Source: Anisus vortex
Taxonomy: Eukaryota > Mollusca > Gastropoda > Planorbidae
Assembly (NCBI GenBank): GCA_949126835.1
Contig: OX421497.1
Coordinates: forward strand, 42,554,226-42,618,225
Reading direction: 5' to 3'
Length of the DNA stretch: 64,000 nucleotides
Shown one piece after another: positions 1 through 11,900 of the stretch. The notes beneath the pieces are model-generated. The model saw only the letters and a program-made list of their open reading frames with translations. It had not been told where the DNA came from and ran no database searches. Positions within the stretch are counted from its first letter, which is position 1. Each line of letters opens with the position of its first letter. The position numbers and the translations under genes were made by a program.

Positions 1-682
1 AGTGTAGATTATTAATATAGTTGAATAAATATTACACATACACACATGTATATAACTTTGAAATATTGACGCTAACCAAGTTGTGTAGAAAGCAACGATA
101 AATTTGGTTTAATTTACAACATCAATCCAGTAGGAATCCAAATAATATTATATACACAATCAAGAAATACACATATTCCAATTAGTAATGAATATCCTCA
201 ATGAACATATAGCATTGTAGTTAATAGTAGAATAATAAATTTTCCATAATACAACTCAAATAGAAACGATACTCAGAGACTCAGAATCTTAGATGTTATC
301 TGATCGAATGTACGCCAAGAACTGACTAAAAGTGTCGAATCGCGTAGAAATATATTACGGGTCAATCGTTGGAAAAACCAGACAGCCTAGTGACACGAAT
401 ATTTAAATCAAGCCTGCATGTTGACTGCGTGATCAGAATGTCAAGCAATAATGCTCTAACAAAATAAGGAGAGACCGGACGACCTTGACACGCTGTGTTT
501 ACGTGAACAGTTCATGTTTTTATCGAGGTTAATAAAAAAACAATAATGCTCTCATTAGGTTAGGAAAAACCCGGGGGGAAACCTTGAGCTGAGAAATATT
601 TTATATCGTTTAAACGCAATTCGCTTAAATGATTTAGTTGGTTTATTAACATTACAATGTAGGGAATTTACGTTTCGTAACA
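1..682 (-). repeat. Inverted LTR arm (left)
   Basis: Reverse complement of the LTR at 2059-2750. Its terminus CGTAACA at 676-682 is the complement of the LTR start TGTTACG and abuts internal pol sequence directly. The arm may continue past position 1. Confidence 0.85.
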
Positions 683-691
683 ATAGTAATT

Positions 692-1284
692 ACAAAATAA
701 CGGTCACAATGTCAAGGCCAGATCCCGATGTTTCCATCCTGGTGATAAAGTCCTCATGTTGACCCAATTGTCTGGACAACCCCTGAGTGCAAAATATACA
801 GGACCATATCAGGTTTTAGATAAAATCAGTGATGTGACATACCTTGTAAAAACCCCTGATAGAAGGAAAACACAGAGACTGTGCCATATAAACATGCTAA
901 AACCTTATGTTGTTAGGGAAGAACAAACTGACATTAGGCCAGTGAGTGCTATCAAAACTGTTGAAACACCCCCGCCTAAATTTAAAAAGACAATCATAGA
1001 AAGTAAACTTCAAAACACTGAAGCACTTAAAAACCTCAATGATAACCTGGCACATCTAGACTCAGGTGAACAGACTTCTATCAAGGGTTTAATCTATGAT
1101 CATGTAAATTTGTTTAGTGATGTTCCTAACAAAACAACTTTGGTTACCCATGATGTAGTTTTTAAAGATGATAAGGTTAAACCTGTCAAACAACATCCTT
1201 ATAGGGTTAATACCATACAACTTAAGAATAACTTACGTATTGGTAAAAGATCACATCGTCGCGGACACCCTATCGCGCATGTAA
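692..1284 (+). pseudogene. pol remnant: integrase C-terminus fused by deletion to RNase H C-terminus
   Basis: An open frame enters from about 692 and is clear from 708. It aligns residue by residue with the integrase C-terminal (GPY/F-like) region of the intact pol, sharing [28 protein letters not shown] and HINMLKPY. It continues through the linker that precedes RT up to about 1226. The sequence then jumps to the very end of RNase H. In a shifted frame, 1257-1284 reads VADTLSRM-stop, the counterpart of [12 protein letters not shown] in the intact copy. About 1.2 kb holding the RT palm and RNase H is therefore deleted, and a frameshift follows the junction. It cannot encode a working polymerase. 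The ATG at 756 is internal, not a true start. Confidence 0.85.
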
Positions 1285-2058
1285 CAAATGTATAAGGAAA
1301 TAGATAACTTCATGTATATATTCTGATAATCCTAACTAAGAGAATTGGATCATTTAAAATATAAATGCATAAATATATGAATATGTTGTGATTATTTTAT
1401 GCAATATCTTATGCCTTATTTTATGCCATGAATATTTCCATTTGCTAAAACAAATATTATTATTGTTGTAGGAAAAAAGAAAGAACCTAATAAGTTACTT
1501 ATAAATATTATGGATTTATGAACGTAATTATCTTTATTAGTAAGATAATGAATGAACAGAAATGTACATCCTTATTTTGAAACAATCAAACTATAGTTGT
1601 GATTATGTAAAAACCAAAATAGAGTAATGTGCATACACTTCACATGCTTACACACTTAAGATTAAATTCTTACTCTTAAGTTTATTTAAATATTAATTCT
1701 ATTTAAGTTGAATTAATTAATGATTGAATTGTTTAATATGATAACATTAGTTATGTTGATTTTTACCTTATAAATAAGATGATGATGTTTATAAGGAATG
1801 ATATCTCAGAGAGTATAATTTTTTTTAATAACGCGAACATGTGTTATGGTCTAAGGATAACTTGAGATCCTATATGATGAGGGTTTAATAGAATAAATCA
1901 TTTCCCTTACTTGTCTTATTTAACGGACTACCCAGGTGGAGTCAGTTTTTTTTTTTGTATATTGTTTAGAACTAAAGTTAAGTGCAGGCGGTTCTAAAAG
2001 AAATTGCACACTTCTATTGTTTAGTATGCAATGTTCTTTTCCTTTTGGTACGGGCGAC
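1285..2058 (+). other. Non-coding 3' region of the decayed LTR element
   Basis: AT-rich stretch between the pol stop and the right LTR, with no open frame of note. Its position and length resemble the 0.86-kb non-coding segment of the intact element (40865-41725). It ends in a weak purine-containing stretch (GGTACGGGCGAC) just before the LTR. Confidence 0.6.
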
Positions 2059-2750
2059 TGTTACGGAACGTAAATTCCCTACATTGTAATGTTAATAAAC
2101 CAACTAAATCATTTAAGCGAATTGCGTTTAAACGATATAAAATATTTCTCAACTCAAGGTTTTCCCCGGGTTTTTCCTAACCTAATTAGAGCATTATTGT
2201 TTTTTATTAACCTCGATAAAAACATGAGCTGCCCATGCACCTACAGCGTGTCAAGGCCGTCCGGTCTCTCCTTATTTTGTTAGAGCATTATTGCTTGTTC
2301 TTAATAAAAAAAACAATCTGATCACGCAGTCAGCACGCAGGCTTGATTAAAATTCTCGTGTCACTAGGCTGACTGGATTTCCCAACGATTGACCCATAAT
2401 ATATTTCTACGCGATTCGACACTTTTAGTCAGTTCTTGGCGTACATTCGATCTAGTAACATCAAATATTCTCCGCTCTGAGTATCGTTTCTATTTGAGTT
2501 GTATTATGGAAAATTTATTATTCTACTATTAACTACAATGCTATATGTTCATTGAGGATATTCATTACTAATTGGAATATGTGTATTTCTTGATTGTGTA
2601 TATAATATTATTTGGATTCCTACTGGATTGATGTTGTAAATTAAACCAAATTTATCGTTGCTTTCTACACAACTTGGTTAACGTCAATATTTCAAAGTTA
2701 TATACATGTGTGTATGTGTAATATTTATTCAACTATATTAATAATCTACA
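2059..2750 (+). repeat. 3' LTR of the decayed element
   Basis: Starts TGTTACGG and plausibly ends CTACA at 2750, giving TGT...ACA termini like the intact element; an end at 2756 is also possible. It is about 690 bp, against 599 bp for the intact family, and differs in most of its sequence, so it is a different subfamily. Confidence 0.7.
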
Positions 2751-2756
2751 CTACCA

Positions 2757-3407
2757 CTCGACATCGAGGTTCTTGCTGTATAATATGAGCCACACAAATA
2801 ATTATACATGAAGTAAATCAACTGAAAACTCTAAAACTACGCTATGTGAATTGCCAGGGGATTATAAGAACCAGGAATACTCTAGACAACTACAAATAAA
2901 CTTCAGAATGATATAATAAGATCTTCACTAATACAAGGATACTCACACTAACAATAACAATACTATAACTATCATTTTCATAAATTGAATGGGGGCTCTA
3001 GCCGTAATAACATTATAAATCATAATTATACTTGTGTGATAAATAGAAGGTCTCATCCATGATTTATTATGGTGAATAAATTGCCTTGTAATAATGTGTC
3101 GACGTGAAACGCGTGATATACCTATTTGCTTACGTATGATCATTGATTTAAGATTAACAATTTCAAACAAATGCAGTTAATTTGTTTTTGTCAAGAATTA
3201 GTCACTGGGGTTCTGATACTGAATTACCGCACCTCTGTACGCGGCGGATTTTGAAACAGCTTGCCGCTGAATTTACGATATTTTTGCTGTAGTAAATCAT
3301 TGGTCTGATAACAGAACAGGGAAAATCATTTTTTCAGTGTACGTTTTTTCGTTTTTTCATAATGCAGTAAATTCTAACTAAAAAATACTACACAAGAATA
3401 ATCTATG
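2757..3407. other. Intergenic, no gene recognised
   Basis: AT-rich sequence with only short chance frames. I see no splice-bounded coding segment and no recognisable repeat in it. Confidence 0.5.
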
Positions 3408-3625
3408 GCAATGCTCAGATAAACTTAAGGATAAAAACACTTTTCTTATTCCATTTGCAAGAACAAATAAGTTCGCTTACTTCCCGAGTGGCACCCGGGC
3501 ATGGGATGGGTTGCCTGAACAAACCAGGAAAACCAATAACTTTACATCATTTAAAACACTAATACAAATGCGTGACTAGATTTAGACCACGGATAAGCGT
3601 AGGCCGCATAGCTAAAGGGAGTTAT
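3408..3625 (+). mobile_element. LINE 3' end (family A): RT C-terminus plus 3' UTR
   Basis: Translates as a typical non-LTR pol C-terminus, with FPSGTRAWDGLPEQ then FTSFKTLIQMRD-stop at about 3476-3581. A short 3' UTR follows, with the family motif GACCACGGATAAGCGTAGG. The 5' part is missing, as expected for a 5'-truncated insertion. Related copies lie at 11365, 23805 (-), 31770, 42985, 49219 (-), 49425 (-) and 56512 (-). Confidence 0.75.
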
Positions 3626-4343
3626 GGAAAGCGAACTTTAACAAAAATAGAGAGATAAATAGAGCGTTCCCAGTAGGCGGAGCTTAAGTTTTTTTGTGTA
3701 AATTTAGTGACGTATTTGTGTAAATATAGAACCCACTTGAGGTACAAACCAAACGTGGTGAAAGTGAAGTACTTCTTTATCATGCAAAATTCACATCTGA
3801 ATATTGGCTATCCTACTCAAAAATAAGGAGGTAAATAGTAGTACTGTAGATTAATTGATTAATGTGATTAGGCTAGGGCCGGCTAGACCTATTTACACTT
3901 TCAATTTCACTTTATAGGCCTACACTTTTAATGTTTCGTAGGATAGGCTACGATGTCAAGTGATATTGTTGGTGAATAGGCTATCTAGTCAAGTCACTAT
4001 TAGGCTCACATCGTCTATGATCTATGTATATGATAATAATAAAATAGCCTATTTTATTTAACATACATAATACAGCTTAAATCTTAATAAGACTTAAAAC
4101 ACAACACATCATTTAAAAAAAGCTCGAGCCTATATGAAACTTTATTAATACAGCGGCCATATTTAATTGTACACCATTACTCAAAGTAAACACAAATCAC
4201 GTGCTTTTTGTCACGGGATTGCAAACGCCCTATAGACAGACAGACGCTCGGACAGAATGACAGCAAAAACGTGCAAAAAAAAAAAGGCCTAGAGACTGGT
4301 CAATAAACAGGGTGAAATAGCTCTAATAGAATGGATGAAAAAG

Positions 4344-4344
4344 C

Positions 4345-4386
<42 letters not shown>

Positions 4387-4400
4387 AAGGGAAAAAGAAA
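4344..4400. repeat. (GA)n microsatellite
   Basis: Nearly perfect GA dinucleotide run followed by imperfect purine sequence. Confidence 0.95.
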
Positions 4401-4659
4401 GAGGTTAAGGACAATTAAACATGGGTTAATCTTACAAGGCTTCTCCTTTAGTCAAAATAAAATGGCGGAAACCGAGCTGCACAATTAAGTGACTGCGCAT
4501 TTTAGCCTGGCGCAATGCCGTTAAACGTGTAGACTTACTGTAGACCCTCTATATATATATTCATGTTGTAGTTGTAGACCTGAATAAGAAATCATATCAT
4601 ATATAATGTTACAGGGTCTCTTTCTATTTTAGTATTATATAGATGAATAGGCCTACTGC

Positions 4660-4735
4660 GCTATAGGCCTACGCTTATCCGTGGCACCATAGGAGCCTTT
4701 TGATTTGGATTTTAAATGATGTTAATTTGTTGGGC
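4660..4735 (-). mobile_element. LINE family A tail fragment
   Basis: The reverse complement contains AACATCATTTAAAA followed by CCACGGATAAGCGTAGG, the junction of pol C-terminus and 3' UTR seen in family A copies. Short and degraded. Confidence 0.45.
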
Positions 4736-4739
4736 TTAT

Positions 4740-5245
4740 TACAACTAGCAGCTGCTTGCGTCGAATTTTAGGCACCACCTGGGAGGAACGCAAATCAAAC
4801 CAGAAAATCCTAAACCAGGCCAATATGCCAAGCATGTGTGGATTGCTTGGCCACACCAGGCGAATGAATGATGGCCGGATACCAAAAGGACATCCTGTAC
4901 GGAGAAATGGCCGCAGTATCTCGAGCCACAGGCCGGCCTCTTCTACGATATAAAGTTGTGTGTAAGCGGGACCTCAGGGAAATGGATATAGACGAGGATT
5001 CATGGGAGGAGCTTGCGGCTGACCGTGGAGTCTGGTGACAGGCCGTCTACAGTGGGATACAGTTCTTCTCCCTAAAAGTAAAAAGGGCCAGTGATCGCAT
5101 TGACAGAAGGCAGAAAAGGAAGAAAAAAGCATCCTCCACACAGCCGCCCTCACTGTTCAAATGCGAGGGATGTTTAAGGGACTGTCATTCAAGGATCGGG
5201 CTGTTCATCCACAGCAAGCGTTGTCTCTCATTAAAATCTTAAGGG
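4740..5245 (+). pseudogene. LINE (family B) pol C-terminal remnant with zinc finger
   Basis: Related to the C-terminus of the LINE at 26588-29219: both share a block reading RRILG or RRVLG, then a GH(V/T)RR segment and GRIPK. This copy extends further. Across frameshifts it continues with CKRDLRE and SWEELAADRG and ends in a cysteine/histidine-rich finger (CEGCLRDCHSRIGLFIHSKRC read in two parts, 5160-5222) followed by a stop. Such a C-terminal finger is typical of a group of EN/RT-type non-LTR retrotransposons. At least one frameshift and an in-frame stop (near 5036) break it. Confidence 0.75.
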
Positions 5246-5639
5246 CGCATCCATTGTCTTGCGAGACAGATAGGAGCCATAGTTACAATTTACAACTAGG
5301 CCTTATCAGAGAAAAATTCCTGATTTTTATTTTTTGACAGTTCATCAGTTGATGTGGTATGTCTGTGTGACACGCGACGGGGTCATTTAGGGTCAACTGC
5401 CCACGTTCGCTGAACTGGCTGTGGTGGCAGGAAAAGAAAAAAGAGTTGGAATTTCCACAGATAATAAATGTGGAAAAGAAAGTCTTTTTTAAAAGAATAC
5501 AGAGAAATGTTTGTATAATATTCTGTATTAATGGTTCCATTTTTACATTTAAAAATTTTTGAGTGCTAGTGTACTAGATTAGGCTACTCCAGATTATAGA
5601 AGTCTGCAATACAGATAGTAAATTAAAGAAAACTCGCTC

Positions 5640-5926
5640 CCGCGCGAAACAGGGCGTTTGTTCAGTTAGCTTTAGAAAAAAAAAGTGGCTTTCGGAACCA
5701 ACAAAGTAGCCTCCCCCCTCGCTTCACGTGAAACCACGAGCTCGGGCAGTCACGAGCTGTCTCCCGTCTGCTCTTTGCCGCCGAACCGGCGCTGTGCGTG
5801 CATGAGAAAGAGAGAGAGAGAGAGTTGTTCCCCCCTCTTCGCCCAACACACACACGCGCAATTTTGTTGTGTCTCTCCTGTTGTAGTTTTTTCTTCTTCA
5901 GCCAGCAACCATAACTCAGACTGAGC
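5640..5926 (+). promoter_or_regulatory. Probable core promoter and 5' UTR of the SDR gene
   Basis: A locally GC/CpG-richer block compared with its AT-rich surroundings. It has a CACGTG E-box at 5726, a GA run near 5809-5824 and CT-rich stretches, and leads into the start codon at 5927. No TATA box is obvious. The transcription start is not determinable by eye. Confidence 0.35.
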
Positions 5927-5978
5927 ATGGCAGGAGTAGCAAGAGGCGGCCTAGGCGGTAAAGTTGCATTGATTACCG
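5927..5978 (+). CDS. SDR exon 1
   Basis: Residues 1-17 plus the first base of Gly18, ending inside the cofactor loop (ACC G|GTAAGT). First beta strand: GGKVALIT. Confidence 0.9.
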
Positions 5979-8900
5979 GTAAGTTTTATAACTATGGTGT
6001 GTGTTATAATATAATTATCGCTCCCTTTTTTTTCTAACGGGGGTAAGGCAAGTCTCACGGAATTGTCGATAAACAATAATTAATTACTAACGAACAACAA
6101 AACTAGTCTAGATCTAGCATCGCTAGGACTAAAGTTTCTAAATGTTGTCGTCTGGAAGCAGTAGTCACAATAATAACATCAATAGCTACTGTCATGGGTT
6201 TCCTACATAATGGTGTTCTTTTGTTTTTATTTTCTTCACGTTCTACTGTATGCTAACAATAAACGCGGTATATATAATGTATAGGCCTTAGGCCGATGTC
6301 AATAATATCCCTCCTTTCACATTAATTTTCTGTACTATTTAGTTCTGTCTATCTGTCTGTCCGTCTCTCTTCCTCTGAATTCTATTCTTGTGTTTACGTT
6401 CGAGTCGGGATGCCGGTGATCCGGGGTTAAACTTTTGGTAGGGGTTGAAAAGGAAAACAGCTGATATCTGTTTGGTTGAGCGATTATAGTCACTTCTGCT
6501 GGGAAGTTTCCGCGTGACGGAGCATTGTGTTTTTAGTTCCTATGAAGTAGAGGGCACCTCGTATGTTTATCCACTGCTAGCTCTCTCTCTCTCTCTCTCT
6601 GTTTGTCTCTCTCTCTCTCCCTTTGTTTAGTTAGGCTTTATTTAGTAGAGGTAGAGGACATCCATCATTCCCCCAAAGCCGCGATCGTTTTTATCTTCGT
6701 CCTTTGTTGATATTCTTGTTGTAACAACCAATGTTGTGTTTGCGTGCCCGCAACAGGTTCGATGAGTGCCCCAATGTGGATATGTATGCTGTACCACAGG
6801 TTGGGAACCTCTGGTGTAGAATGATGAATGAATGATAATGGTACAGGCTATGGAATTTAAGGAAATTGTGTCACACGCTTATCTGGCATACGTGCTTATA
6901 TTATTTAAAGACAAAATGTTTCTTACCGAAATGTATAGGCCTATCATATTATAGATAGTTCTTTAGGTCCACTTTTAGGCTTTTTATTTCCACAGACCGA
7001 ACGTTAATTGATAGACGCGATATTTTTTTTATACCTTGTGGTGATTGACAGACGTCATTTATGTCAGGGTGATAGATAGACGTCATATACGTCAGGGTGA
7101 TTGATAGACGTCTTATCTATACGCCAGGGTGATTGATAGGCCTAGACGTCATATTTTTATACGTTGTGGTGATTGATTGACGTCATATACGTCAGGGTGA
7201 TTGATCGACGTCATATACATCAGTGTGATTGATTGACGTCATATACGTCAGGGTGATTGATAGACGTCCTATCTATACGCCAGGGTGATTGATAGGCCTA
7301 GACGTCATATTTTTATACGTTGTGGTGATTGATTGACGTCATATACGTCAGGGTGATTGATTGACGTCATATACATCAGTGTGATTGATTGACGTCATAT
7401 ACGTCAGTGTGATTGATTGACGTCATATACGTCAGGGTGATTGATATACGTCATATACGTCACGGTGATTGATAAACGTCCTATTTTTATACGTCGTGGT
7501 GATTGATTGACGTTATATACGTCAGGGGGGATTGATACACTTCACGTCATATTTTCCTCGCCTGTGTGTGTTAATTAATAGACGTTTTCACGTGCTTTAG
7601 CTAACGCGACGATTAATAGGCCGTCATATTTCTATGTAATGTGTTGATACAAATCATAGTTTCTTGTTTTGTGTCACGTGGTGGACACACATCGTTTCAA
7701 TGTTATTGATGTTAGCTTGGTGGGAAAGGTGATAAGAAGAATGTACTTGCTACAAATACATATCCAATCATCATCCAATGTGTGGTGTAACTTGTCTAGG
7801 CTGAATCCTTACAATCCTTACTCTAACCCGTCGGACCGAATTGATCCAATATGTCCGGTGAAGCAGCGTTTACCAGTTTTGGTGGCCACGGCATACTAGG
7901 GGAGGGGATTGTGTGGCCAGCACTATGCACAGCCGCCTTTACTTCACCCCAACTGAGGTCAGGTGTCCATCAGAGCTGGATTAGACTCAGGGACACCCTC
8001 GAGACCGCGCACCAGGATTCGAACCCGGGGGGTCTTCGTCCACCGTGCCTCCCACATAGATTCGGCATAGAATCCCATAAATCGAAGAGTTTTTTTGTGC
8101 GTGGTGCCATACGATGTATTGCCTTTTTGTGTGTTGTATTTAGAATCTCAAGTTCTGAAATTGTTCTCACGGGATTCCCCTCTCATTCTCTATAGTTTAT
8201 ACAAGCATTCGCGTTTAACCCCCCCCCCCCTTCTTTCCCTCCCCTTGGGATACGACTTCTATAAGTGCCCCCCCCCCCCCTCCCCCTAATGGAATGGCGG
8301 TGTCTCGCTGAAATGCCCATCAATTTCTATCAAGCCAGCGTGTACTGGTGTTTCCGATAAATCAATACGTTCGATAATACTGATTCCTTACGCCCCAAAC
8401 CCCCCCCCCCCCCACCTGTGTTTTGTGTTTCTAACAGTCCATTGCTGCTTACGTAAGTTAGCGATAGATATGTTTGTATTGAGCGTATCCATAATACTGT
8501 TAAGTGGGCAATAACTCTTGACCTACCTGTGTTATGTTTATATTATTATGTTTCTGTATTAAGGGTGGATTGTCTGCTTATGTTACTAAAAGCTAAAAAC
8601 CCTTCTTGCCATGATAAAGTCTCATCTATTTTTAATTAACCCTTTCAACCCTGACTAGATCACACGTTGCGTCTTTCAGTCTGTTGGTTTAAAAAAAAAA
8701 CCACAAAGCTCTAATGAGCCATGTCTTGAACGCTCTACCTAATTTTCCTAGATTATCACTGACACAATTTATCGCTGACACAGTTTACCACTGACACAGT
8801 TTATCGCGGACACAGTTTACCACTGACACAGTTTATCGCTGACACGGTTTATCACTGACACGGTTTACCACTGACACAGTTTATCGCTGACACAGTTTAT

Positions 8901-11900
8901 CACTGACACGGTTTATCACTGACACGGTTTATCACTGACACGGTTTATCACTGACACGGTTTATCGATGACACAGTTTATTGATGACACAGTTTATCACT
9001 GACACGGTTTATCGCTGACAGTTTATCGCTGACAGTTTATCACTGACACGGTTTATCATTGACACGGTTTATAGATGACACATATTTTTGTTACGTTATA
9101 CTGAAAGGAATATCTGACTTTTTGTCACGACCGAAATAGGGAATCGGGGAATGGGGTGGGGGGGGACAAAAATTGGTCACAATCACATGACGTCATTTAT
9201 AGCTATTATGTTAAAAAGCTCTATTTAAAAAACAAGCAAAGAATATAGGCCTACTGCACAGACTAACTTCAGTTCTGTCATTAAAATTGCTCACAGTATT
9301 CCCTGACTTAACTTGACTTTTTTAAAAGAAAAAAAACAACAACAACACGGCGAGTCAACACTCGCCCAAACCACTTCATTATCGTGTAATTTCAAAATAT
9401 AATAATATATATAGGCCTATGTACACTGTGTAGGTATGCAAAACTAAAGACAAAAAAATTTTAATAATGGAGCACACAGTACAAGCATGACGTAACCTCA
9501 CGCAGACACGCCCTTAAAAAGTAAAGTAAAGTACCCGTCGGACCAAATTGATCCATGGGTCCGGTGAAGCAGCGTTCACCAGTTTCTGTGGCCACGGCAT
9601 ACTAGGCGATTGTGTGGCCAGCACTTTGCACAGCCGCCTTTACTTTACCACAACTAAGGTCAGGTAGCCTACCCATCAGAGCTGGGTAGACTCAGGGACA
9701 CCATCCAGACCCGGGAAAAAAAAAATCCTAGCCTGCACCAGAATTCGAAGCCAGGACCTTCGGTACGCCAGCACTGCCGCACGGACACGCGCTTACCTGA
9801 CCACTTATCTTGTCTTATACATTACAGCCGCTTCTTCTGTAAAGAAAATTATTGCGTCATAACTTAGTTTGCTTTATCTTAGCGAAATGGATCGTATGCG
9901 TAACTGTCGGAGAGTGTAAGCTAGAATGGACACCCTCGGTGTTGGAATAGATCCCCCTTCATTTGTTCGACAGCTGGTGTAACTGGAGATATTTGAATTG
10001 TCATTACGAGGACATGTTCAAATCCCTGCCTCCCCCTCCCCTCCAGGCTAAAAAGAACTCCTAAGTCTAAGCAACTCTATTGAGTAGCTGACAAACAAAT
10101 GTAACTTGCCACTTGCATGCCTTCAAGGAGAAAAAACAAACTAGTCCTGGTTCATATTCTTCACTTACTGCCATTCGCATTGATACATAATTTGCCATGT
10201 GTGTCTCCACTACATGGGACACCTTTTATAGTGGATTTCGTCATGAAATATTGACATAACTGATATCAGTTTCCAATTACTTTACACAAAGAGCCCTAAC
10301 GGATCAATTCTACTACAACCCTTGTCTAGAAACAAAACCACAAAAAAAAAAAAAGATTGATTCCATTTTTGTTCTCCCGTCTTTTTTTCTTTTAAAACCA
10401 TAAAAACACTTGAGCTGAGAGAGGCGTCTTTTTTTTTTTGACCCCTTTCTCCCGCACCCTGCATACCCCACCCACACAACCCGGGTATTTTCGAGTCAAT
10501 GACATTCTGAATTGCCAACACACATGAAAAAAAAAAAAACTATAACGGGTGAACTTTATTTATATATCACTACCCTGGCTCCGCGTATTGAATCTCCCTT
10601 CTCCGAGTCCAAGAAACCTCGCCGTGTCATCGTGTGCTATCCCCCTCTCCGTTACATGGCGTGGAATTCGCTTTATCTCTCGTATATATCACTTTGTTAT
10701 CACGACTCCCCTCCCCCGCCCCTAGCCTTCTTTGCCACAATCCTCTTTTTAATTTTTTAAATGTTCTAGTTTTTTTTTTTTTTTTTATTTAGCGCTTGTT
10801 GGCATTTTTTATGTGCCAGTTTTCTTAGCCTGCCGGCTGAAGGACTCGTCTCGTGGAAGTCAACATTTTTAACATGATCTTATATTGTCCCAGAAATTGC
10901 CAGATTCCAGAACAACCTCAGATTTTTCCGAGATAATACTGAATAAGAGTTTGTTTTATTTGCCGCTAGGAAGAAAAACGTGATTATGGGAATTTAAACC
11001 TAAATCTAGAAATAATAATAAAAACTAAAATAGTAAAACCTAGAGTCTGCTGAAGGTCCAAAGAGCTAATTATGTCCAGGGTCCGAAAAACTCAGTCAAT
11101 CTCTGGACCATGGAGCCAAGTACATGTAGGCTACATATAGGCCTACTAGTGGAATTTGGCATATTTTGTACGTTGTATAGGCTCCATCATTTAGCGTAGT
11201 GTATATTCCTTTACAATATTCTTATAGGCCGCTAAGTAGACAGACTACCTCGACTACCTCTTGTAGCGTTATTACTACTCGGTTCTCCTGGAAATTCAGA
11301 TTCTGTCAAGGAACATAACTGCGTCATTCTCCGCATGCTGCTGGTGGCTATATGTTACACGGATTTACTCTTTCTTCCCGAGTGGCATTCGGGCATGGAA
11401 TGGGTTGCCTGGACAAACCAGGAAAACCTATAACTTAACATCATTTAAAAAATTACTGAAGATGCAAGACTAGACTCGGACCACGGATGAATATATAAGA
11501 TACGTTACTAGCTTTGGGTCCAGGTCACTGGTGAAAAACCTGAGATAATAACCCCGACGGGGGACATCCGCCTTGCTACTGGGTCCTGTAGTAACTTGTA
11601 GGTGCTCATTACCTGAAATGTCCATGAGCACAGAATGATACCATATGCTACGACTGTCAAGAGAATGTAAAAATGACTGGTTACTCGATATTCGATACTG
11701 ACGTAAAACGAAACCACGGAGCCGGACAAACTCGATACTATATTAATATTATGGATCGTTAAATAGATACTCCTTTAAAAAAAAAATACCCGTCTTTCCT
11801 TGTTTAAACTTTGACTTCACCTAACGGTAAAAAAAGGACCCTCGATCCTCAGCTCACGCTAAACATTTCCCTGCATAAAACTCAACGTGGAATACGCACG

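Larger units (their letters stand above)
1..2750 (+). mobile_element. Decayed Gmr1-like LTR retrotransposon with inverted LTR arms
   Basis: Internal sequence (about 683-2058) is related to the intact element at 35167-42324: the integrase C-terminal region, the last codons of RNase H, and a long non-coding 3' segment. It is bounded on the right by a + strand LTR that begins TGTTACGG, like the intact element's TGTTACGA. On the left it is bounded by the reverse complement of the same LTR. The two arms match along their full length with scattered substitutions and small indels. A normal LTR element has direct repeats, so this copy is rearranged or nested. Gag, protease, most of integrase and nearly all RT/RNase H are missing. 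The left limit lies at or beyond the window edge, so target duplications cannot be judged. Confidence 0.8.

Noticed and set aside
2089..2283. 64-codon plus-strand frame
   Set aside because: It lies within the LTR of the decayed element. The inverted copy of the LTR does not keep it.
6764..6825. CAGGTTGGGAACCTCTGG as an hAT end, with similar ends near 18769 and 54758 and pogo-like ends near 18252 and 24689
   Set aside because: No matching second terminus or target duplication was found for any of them, so no element can be bounded.
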